Shown here: piece after piece, positions 6,696-10,606 of the stretch
How the letters are laid out: every line of letters begins with the position of its first letter
Numbering within the stretch: position 1 is the first letter of the stretch
Assembly: GCA_023414975.1 (NCBI GenBank)
Contig: JAEZMI010000335.1
Span: 1 to 10,606 of the forward strand
Direction: 5' to 3'
DNA: 10,606 nt
Source of the DNA: Pseudomonadota bacterium
GTDB lineage: Bacteria; Pseudomonadota; Alphaproteobacteria; Rhizobiales; Xanthobacteraceae
Notes under the pieces: model-generated
The model's database searches: none
What the model was told of the DNA's origin: nothing
Seen by the model: the letters and a program-made list of their open reading frames with translations, nothing else
Program-made: the position numbers and the translations under genes

Positions 6696-7096
6696 TTCGG
6701 CGTCTCAACTCGGGGAGATGGAAAAAAGGCTCGGCGGCGCGGCCGGGAGCACGCAAGGGCTCCGGGCGGCGCTCAGCTAAGCCCGGCGACCGCGCACGCG
6801 GTGAAGCGGCCGAAAAAGCGCGACGGCAGGCGAACATGGTCGGGCACCGCGGCGAAACCGATCGTGGTGGGCAGGCGCCGGCGAATCTCGGGCCGGGCGC
6901 CGTCCGGGCGCACGCAGGCATGCGACACGGCCAACGCCGCGCCACGGTCCATCCCTGCAATGATGCCGACCCCGCTGTTCATGGAACTCTTCTAGCAAGT
7001 CTGGCGACCGGGAACAATCGGCACGCCTCACGCGAACCTGCGCCACGCCGCACGAGGGCGTGAGGGAGGGCGACCGGCTGGCTGGCTGGCTCACGA
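6696..7096. other. Upstream region of leuC, mostly without a convincing gene
   Basis: About 400 bases that should contain the leuC promoter and leader. I found no recognised protein, RNA gene, terminator with a U-tract, or leucine-rich leader peptide. A run of six T on the minus strand (about 6722-6727) is preceded only by a weak GGAGC/GCTCC hairpin, so it is not called a terminator. One doubtful 69-codon frame (6773-6982, minus) is listed separately. A (GGCT)x4 tract occupies 7076-7091. Confidence 0.5.
6773..6982 (-). CDS. Doubtful small hypothetical protein upstream of leuC
   Basis: 69 codons from ATG 6982 to a TGA stop at 6773, on the leuC strand and 77 bp before it. Most third positions are G or C, as in the neighbouring genes, and a partial ribosome-binding site (GAAGAG) lies 4 nt upstream. 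Against it: I recognise no family, the product (MNSGVGIIAGMDRGAALAV at the start, arginine-rich in the middle, AGLS end) has no clear domain or signal peptide, and overlapping frames on both strands are also open, as is usual in such G+C-rich DNA. It may be a real short gene cotranscribed with leuC or simply part of its leader. Confidence 0.3.
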   Translation of the reverse strand: MNSGVGIIAGMDRGAALAVSHACVRPDGARPEIRRRLPTTIGFAAVPDHVRLPSRFFGRFTACAVAGLS

Positions 7097-7167
7097 GGTA
7101 AAAGAAACTTCTGGAATAAATTATTCCATAATTGTCGCCTCTAGAGCCGATTTATTCTGCTTTTACC
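7097..7167. promoter_or_regulatory. AT-rich, palindrome-rich control region
   Basis: A marked drop in G+C content with nested inverted repeats. The outer arms are GGTAAAAG (7097-7104) and CTTTTACC (7160-7167). Inside is a 17-bp perfect palindrome, TGGAATAA-A-TTATTCCA (7112-7128), and smaller ones, AGAA-AC-TTCT (7103-7112) and CTCTAGAG (7139-7146). The patch lies between the leuC-side genes (minus) and the 7237 gene (plus), where divergent promoters are expected. I infer an operator for a dimeric regulator plus a promoter; I cannot name the regulator and did not find a convincing -35/-10 pair. Confidence 0.5.
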
Positions 7168-7236
7168 CTAGGTGAATGCTCTTGGAAAACAAACGGACGT
7201 TACGTTACCTTGAGGGTGAGAAGCGGGAGACTCTCC

Positions 7237-7488
7237 ATGCGCGTCACCGATATCGCCCTGGTCATTGCGGCGCTGGCAGCTCTCGCCGCGGCGGTGGAGG
7301 CGCGCAACCGGATCGAAGTCACTTCCCCGCCGCCCGTCCTCGACCCCGCCGGCCAGGCTGAATTCATCACCTGCCCGATGCGCAAGCCCGACTTCGCCAT
7401 CGTCATGCAGGCGGCCGTTCTCGGCGACGCCACGCTCATCGTCGAACAGCAGACCAACACCCGCGTCCGCCACATCAAGGATTGCTAG
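7237..7488 (+). CDS. Small exported or membrane-anchored hypothetical protein
   Basis: 83 residues; function not recognised. ATG 7237 has a GGGAGA ribosome-binding site at 7225-7230, 6 nt upstream; the same frame extends back to 7132 using a TTG, but that part crosses the AT-rich palindromic region and is rejected. Residues 5-22 are a hydrophobic stretch (DIALVIAALAALAAAVEA) that could be a signal peptide with cleavage after VEA or an uncleaved anchor. The remaining 60 residues are soluble, with two cysteines (C47 and the C-terminal C83) that could pair in the periplasm, and a sequence DATLIVEQQTNTRVRHIKDC at the end. It stands alone on its strand, preceded by the palindromic region and followed 37 bp later by the converging AraC-family gene. 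Likely a lineage-restricted periplasmic protein. Confidence 0.7.
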   Translation: MRVTDIALVIAALAALAAAVEARNRIEVTSPPPVLDPAGQAEFITCPMRKPDFAIVMQAAVLGDATLIVEQQTNTRVRHIKDC

Positions 7489-7500
7489 AGGCTCCGCGCC

Positions 7501-7517
7501 CGGATCGCGTCGATCCG
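7501..7517. terminator. Hairpin between converging genes
   Basis: CGGATCG (7501-7507) and CGATCCG (7511-7517) form a perfect 7-bp stem with a CGT loop in the 37 bp between the stops of the 7237 gene and the AraC-family gene. There is no T-run on either side, so intrinsic termination is only possible, not shown. Confidence 0.3.
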
Positions 7518-7525
7518 ATCACGGC

Positions 7526-8473
7526 TCAAGCCGCCTGGGCTCCACCGCGCGCGAGGCGGCGGTCGCGCCCCGGCGGCAGGCCGAAGAGCCGTGCGTAATC
7601 GCGGGTGAACTGCGGCACGCTCTCATACCCGACCGCGAAGGCGGCGCGCCCCGCCGTCAGCCCCTCCGCCGCCATCAGCCGCCGCGCCTCGATCAGCCGA
7701 AGCTGCTTGTGGAACTGCAGCGGTGTCAGTGAGGTAACGGCGCGAAAATGCTGGTGGAAGGACGAGACGCTCATCCCCGCTTCGGCGGCCAGCCGCTCGA
7801 CACCGATCGCGCCGGTGAATTCGGCACGCAGCAGCGCCACCGCCCGGCCGATCCGCCGGGCATGGCTGTCCGGCCAGCCGAGGCGACGTATGGCAGCCCC
7901 ATGACGGCCCATCAGCAGCCAGTAATGCATTTCGCGGATAAGCGCGGCTTGCAGCACCGGCACGGACGCCGGACGATCAAGCAAGCGCATGAGCCGCAGC
8001 GCCACATCTGCCACTTCCGCATCCGTCGCATCGACCCGCAGGGGGCCGGCATCGATCTCCGGTGCGCTGCCGATCTCGCTCACCAGTTCCGCGATCACCG
8101 CCGGATCGAGTTCCAGCACCAGCGAGAGGTAGGGCGAAGCGTGGCTCGCGCGCGTGATCTCGCTGAGGATGGGCACATCGGCGGAGATGAGCAGGGTCTC
8201 GCCGGCACCGAATTCATGGCCGCGGCCGCCCTGAGTTACCTTTTTACCGCCTTGGACCACCAGGCATACCAACGGGCGGGCAATCGCGTGGGTAACGCCC
8301 TCGGGCTGCGGCACGCGGAAAATCTTCAGGGCGGGAATGGGCGTCGCCGCCAGCCCGTCGGCATCGGCATAAAGCCGGCCATGGCGCGCCACCGCATCAA
8401 GAAGCGCCGCATCGACATGCGGAAAGTCTATTCCTCGGGAGCCGATCTGCGCGGCATCGGTGCGTTGTGTCAT
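7526..8473 (-). CDS. AraC-family transcriptional regulator (AraC_N sensor domain)
   Basis: 315 residues. The N-terminal part (about 25-200) fits the AraC_N cupin-like domain of regulators usually found beside oxidoreductases, with landmarks RPLVCLVVQGGKKV (66-79), GAGETLLISADVP (89-101) and SPYLSLVLELDP (113-124). The C-terminal part (about 205-305) is the double helix-turn-helix DNA-binding domain: first helix-turn-helix around GVERLAAEAGMSVSSFHQHF (224-243), second around LTAGRAAFAVGYESVPQFTR (272-291), ending DYARLFGLPPGRD. The ATG at 8473 has only a weak ribosome-binding site. It is divergent from the dehydrogenase at 8605 across 131 bp, the usual arrangement for a regulator that controls its neighbour, probably as an activator responding to a small hydrophobic or carbonyl compound. 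The inducer is unknown. Confidence 0.93.
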   Translation of the reverse strand: MTQRTDAAQIGSRGIDFPHVDAALLDAVARHGRLYADADGLAATPIPALKIFRVPQPEGVTHAIARPLVCLVVQGGKKVTQGGRGHEFGAGETLLISADVPILSEITRASHASPYLSLVLELDPAVIAELVSEIGSAPEIDAGPLRVDATDAEVADVALRLMRLLDRPASVPVLQAALIREMHYWLLMGRHGAAIRRLGWPDSHARRIGRAVALLRAEFTGAIGVERLAAEAGMSVSSFHQHFRAVTSLTPLQFHKQLRLIEARRLMAAEGLTAGRAAFAVGYESVPQFTRDYARLFGLPPGRDRRLARGGAQAA

Positions 8474-8537
8474 ACGGCGATCTTAGCGCAGAGCGGTCCG
8501 GTGAAAAGTGCCTTTGGAGAATCAGGCAAGAAATCGA

Positions 8538-8574
8538 CGGCATCCGGCAAACCGTGCCGATGGGCGTGCGGCAT
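8538..8574. promoter_or_regulatory. Possible AraC-family operator in the divergent intergenic region
   Basis: The 131-bp region between the regulator and the dehydrogenase contains CGGCA three times in direct orientation (8538, 8545 and 8569) and once inverted as TGCCG (8555-8559). CGGCA-N5-TGCCG (8545-8559) is a symmetrical element. AraC-family proteins commonly bind paired direct repeats near the -35 region, so this is a reasonable candidate, but CGGCA is frequent in DNA of this composition. Confidence 0.25.
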
Positions 8575-8604
8575 ATCTCTCTTATCCCACGACAGGAGAC
8601 GGAA

Positions 8605-9360
8605 ATGACCACGATTACCCTTATCACCGGCGGCAGCCGCGGCCTCGGCCGCAACACCGCCCTCGCCGTCGCCCGCCAGGGCGGCGATGTCGTGCTGACC
8701 TATCAGAGCCGGGCCGACGACGCCCACGCCGTCGTCGCCGAGATCGAGGCGCTCGGCCGCAAGGCGGTGGCGCTCCAGCTCGACACCGGCAAGGTGGCCG
8801 GCTTCCCCGAATTCGCCGCGCGGCTGCGCGGCGCCCTCGCCGAGACCTTTGGCCGCGAGACGATCGACCATCTGGTCAACAATGCCGGCCATGGCGATTA
8901 CGCGGCTATCGCGGAGACCACCGAGGCGCAGTTCGACCGGCTGGTCGACGTTCACCTCAAGGGCGTGTTCTTCCTCACACAGACGCTGCTGCCGCTGATC
9001 GCCGACGGCGGGCGGATCGTCAACTTCTCGTCGGGCCTCACGCGCTTCGCCTATCCCGGCTACGCAGCCTATGCGTCGATGAAGGGTGCGGTGGAGGTGC
9101 TGACCCAATATCTGGCCAAGGAGCTCGGGGCCCGCGGCATCGCCGTCAACACGGTGGCACCGGGTGCCATCGAGACGGATTTCGGCGGCGGCGCGGTGCG
9201 CGACAACGCGGAGATCAACCGCCATATCGCCAGCATCACGGCGCTCGGGCGCGTCGGCGTTCCCGACGATATCGGCCCGATGGTGGCGAGCCTGCTCACC
9301 CCTGCCAATCGCTGGGTGAACGCCCAGCGGATTGAGGTCTCCGGCGGCCAGGCCATCTGA
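8605..9360 (+). CDS. Short-chain dehydrogenase/reductase (classical SDR)
   Basis: 251 residues, the length of a classical SDR: a cytosolic NAD(P)-dependent oxidoreductase. ATG 8605 is preceded by AGGAG (8594-8598) with 6 nt spacing; the frame is open to 8467 but homology starts at 8605. Motifs: TGGSRGLG (residues 8-15, cofactor-binding glycine motif), NNAG (92-95), S143, and YASMK (Y156, K160). Arginines at position 12 and in TYQSRADD after the second strand suggest NADPH. The asparagine of the usual catalytic tetrad (VNLKG type) is replaced by histidine in VDVHLKGVFF; this is seen in a known subset of SDRs and need not abolish activity. The substrate cannot be deduced. Expression is probably controlled by the divergent AraC-type regulator. 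Confidence 0.93.
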   Translation: MTTITLITGGSRGLGRNTALAVARQGGDVVLTYQSRADDAHAVVAEIEALGRKAVALQLDTGKVAGFPEFAARLRGALAETFGRETIDHLVNNAGHGDYAAIAETTEAQFDRLVDVHLKGVFFLTQTLLPLIADGGRIVNFSSGLTRFAYPGYAAYASMKGAVEVLTQYLAKELGARGIAVNTVAPGAIETDFGGGAVRDNAEINRHIASITALGRVGVPDDIGPMVASLLTPANRWVNAQRIEVSGGQAI

Positions 9361-9381
9361 GCCGGTTGGCGTTCGGACAAT

Positions 9382-9411
9382 AAAAAAGGCCGGGGCGAAC
9401 CCCGGCCTTTT
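9382..9411. terminator. Bidirectional intrinsic terminator between the SDR gene and rplS
   Basis: AAAAGGCCGGGG (9384-9395) and CCCCGGCCTTTT (9400-9411) form a perfect 12-bp stem with a CGAA loop. T-runs follow on the plus strand (9408-9411) and on the minus strand (complement of six A at 9382-9387), so it can stop both converging transcripts. It is 21 bp after the SDR stop and 38 bp after the rplS stop. Confidence 0.9.
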
Positions 9412-9449
9412 CTGTTCGGGCGAGGCGCCCGCCCGGTCGGTCGGCGCGA

Positions 9450-9851
9450 TCACTCGGCGGCGACGGGGGCGCTCTTCTTGCCCTTGTTCTTGTCCTGGCG
9501 CTCGGCGATACGGGCCGACTTGCCGCGACGGTCGCGCAGGTAATACAGCTTGGCGCGACGCACCTTGCCGCGACGGACAACCTTCAGGCTGTCGATGTTC
9601 GGCGAGTAGAGCGGGAACACGCGCTCGACGCCCTCGCCGTAGGAAATCTTGCGGACGGTGAAGCTCTCATTGATGCCGCCGCCGTTGCGGGCGATCACGA
9701 CACCTTCATAGGCCTGCACGCGGGTGCGCTCGCCTTCCTTCACCTTGACGTTCACGATCACCGTGTCGCCGGGCTGGAAGTCGGGAATGGCGCGGACAGC
9801 GGCCAGCTTGGCGGCCTGCTCGTCATCGAGCTCTTTAATGATATCGACCAT
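9450..9851 (-). CDS. rplS: 50S ribosomal protein L19
   Basis: Large-subunit ribosomal protein located at the 30S-50S interface. 133 residues, of which about 115 form the conserved L19 body: FQPGDTVIVNVKVKEGERTR (25-44), VQAYEGVVIARNGGGINESF, VRKISYGEGVERVFPLYSP, and VVRRGKVRRAKLYYLRDRRGKSARI. The lysine-rich C-terminal extension (KNKGKKSAPVAAE) is common in alphaproteobacteria. ATG 9851 has a TGAGGTGA ribosome-binding site 5 nt upstream. It follows trmD by 111 bp, consistent with the rpsP-rimM-trmD-rplS operon, and is followed by the bidirectional terminator. Confidence 0.99.
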   Translation of the reverse strand: MVDIIKELDDEQAAKLAAVRAIPDFQPGDTVIVNVKVKEGERTRVQAYEGVVIARNGGGINESFTVRKISYGEGVERVFPLYSPNIDSLKVVRRGKVRRAKLYYLRDRRGKSARIAERQDKNKGKKSAPVAAE

Positions 9852-9962
9852 GTTATCACCTCAGGCGAGGTCGGCTACGGGACGTCAAACCCTGCCGCTC
9901 GCATCTTGCTGTTGTCAGTTCGGTAGTGACGGCGCGCCCTATACGCGAGTTTTGCCGCCGTG

Positions 9963-10606
9963 TCATTCCCCCTTGGTCGCAGAACTGTCATGCGCGGCGC
10001 AATAAGCGGCCCAAAGGTCCGGCCGGCGGGCGCGCGTCACGGCCTCGGCCTGCTCACGGCGCCAGCGGGCCACCTTGGCATGGTCGCCGCTGGTCAGGAT
10101 GGCGGGGATGGCCAACCCCTCGAAGCTTTGCGGGCGGGTATATTGCGGGTATTCGAGCAGCCCGGCGGAAAAGCTCTCCTCGGTGCCGGATTCCGGGTGG
10201 CCCATCACGCCGGGCAGCAGACGCACACAAGCGTCGAGCAGCACCAGCGCGCCGATCTCCCCGCCCGAGAGCACGACGTCGCCGACCGACACCTCTTCCA
10301 AGCCGCGCGCGGCGACGAGGCGATCATCCACACCCTCGAAGCGGCCGCACACGATCACCGCCCCCGGCCCCGCCGCGAGCTCGCGCACGCGCTTCTGCGT
10401 CAGCGGCGCGCCGCGCGGGGTCATGAGCAGGCGCGGGCGGGTGTCGCCCTCGGGCGCGGCGGCGTCGATGGCGCGGGCGAGCACATCCACCCGCATCACC
10501 ATGCCCGGCCCGCCGCCGGCGGGGGTGTCGTCTACCGAGCGGTGGCGGTCGGTGGCGTGGTCGCGCGGGTCCACCGTCTCAAGTCCCCACGCGCCCTGCG
10601 CCAGTG
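9963..10606 (-). CDS. trmD: tRNA (guanine-37-N1)-methyltransferase TrmD (partial, N-terminus beyond window)
   Basis: SPOUT-family enzyme that uses S-adenosylmethionine to methylate G37 next to the anticodon, preventing +1 frameshifting. About 214 codons are visible; roughly the first 25-35 residues lie past the right edge. The frame is open to the edge, and the residues before the GTG at 10574 (LAQGAWGLETVD) continue TrmD homology, so that GTG is internal, not the start. Visible motifs: HRSVDDTPAGGGPGMVMR, the SAM-binding knot region with CGRFEGVDDRL and SVGDVVLSGGEIGALVLLD, and YPQYTRPQSFEGLAIPAIL followed by SGDHAKVARWRR. The C-terminal domain ends at the TGA at 9963 with a short tail. Downstream is rplS. 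Confidence 0.98.
   Translation of the reverse strand, partial: LAQGAWGLETVDPRDHATDRHRSVDDTPAGGGPGMVMRVDVLARAIDAAAPEGDTRPRLLMTPRGAPLTQKRVRELAAGPGAVIVCGRFEGVDDRLVAARGLEEVSVGDVVLSGGEIGALVLLDACVRLLPGVMGHPESGTEESFSAGLLEYPQYTRPQSFEGLAIPAILTSGDHAKVARWRREQAEAVTRARRPDLWAAYCAAHDSSATKGE

Noticed and set aside
6720..6770. Terminator or attenuator just upstream of leuC
   Set aside because: The six-T run on the minus strand is preceded only by a weak 5-bp stem with mismatches, and no Leu-rich leader peptide is present.
5220..6995. A 591-codon open frame on the plus strand, opposite leuC
   Set aside because: It is the antisense frame of leuC, kept open by third-position G/C bias; the product has no recognisable domain, while leuC is certain.
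7132..7236. TTG-initiated extension of the 7237 gene
   Set aside because: It would translate the palindromic AT-rich region and has no ribosome-binding site; ATG 7237 has a good one.
8467..8604. Upstream start of the SDR gene at 8467
   Set aside because: It would overlap the AraC gene start; the Rossmann fold and AGGAG site support 8605.
10572..10574. GTG at 10574 as the trmD start
   Set aside because: TrmD homology continues upstream of it to the window edge, so it is an internal valine codon.
1..10606. CRISPR array, tRNA, rRNA, insertion sequence, toxin-antitoxin or phage genes
   Set aside because: No repeat-spacer pattern, tRNA-like cloverleaf, transposase, terminal inverted repeats or relevant protein motif was seen on either strand.

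Overview
The window is chromosomal DNA of very high G+C content from an alphaproteobacterium, most likely a Hyphomicrobiales (Rhizobiales) member such as a Xanthobacteraceae genus. The placement is an inference from codon use, from protein wording (TrmD, L19, LeuB/C/D, MtgA) and from the familiar trmD-rplS / leuC-leuD-leuB neighbourhood. Nearly everything can be assigned to a known family. I see no prophage, insertion sequence, CRISPR array, tRNA or rRNA.

Layout, left to right. (1) 1-2060: mtgA (minus, cut by the left edge) diverges from ispA (plus, isoprenoid chain elongation), followed by a small secreted protein gene whose 5' leader contains stacked inverted repeats. A plus-strand terminator (about 2092-2117) and a minus-strand terminator (about 2166-2191) separate this part from the leucine genes. 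(2) 2244-6695: leucine biosynthesis, all on the minus strand, in transcription order leuC, a 44-residue one-helix membrane protein, a small zincin metallopeptidase, leuD, and a Rid-family protein. A minus-strand terminator (about 3475-3509) follows, then leuB, apparently with its own promoter. The 44-residue gene is described here from short, tightly coupled coding signals. (3) 6696-7236: a poorly coding stretch with one doubtful 69-codon frame and a sharply AT-rich, palindrome-rich patch (7096-7200) upstream of a small exported protein gene (7237-7488). (4) 7526-9360: a divergent AraC-type regulator and short-chain dehydrogenase pair that looks like an accessory cassette. (5) 9384-10606: a strong bidirectional terminator, then rplS and the 3' part of trmD (minus strand, cut by the right edge), part of the usual rpsP-rimM-trmD-rplS translation operon.

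How the genes work together: LeuC and LeuD form isopropylmalate isomerase and LeuB makes the next oxidation, so three of the four leucine-specific steps' proteins are here (leuA is not). The membrane peptide, the zincin and the Rid protein are physically embedded in the leuC-leuD transcript and probably share its regulation; their connection to leucine synthesis is unproven. The most interesting points are the leuC-leuD passenger genes, the Rid protein lacking the catalytic arginine, the palindromic control region at 7096-7200 and the leader hairpins at 1716-1775. I did not find a convincing new multi-gene system.
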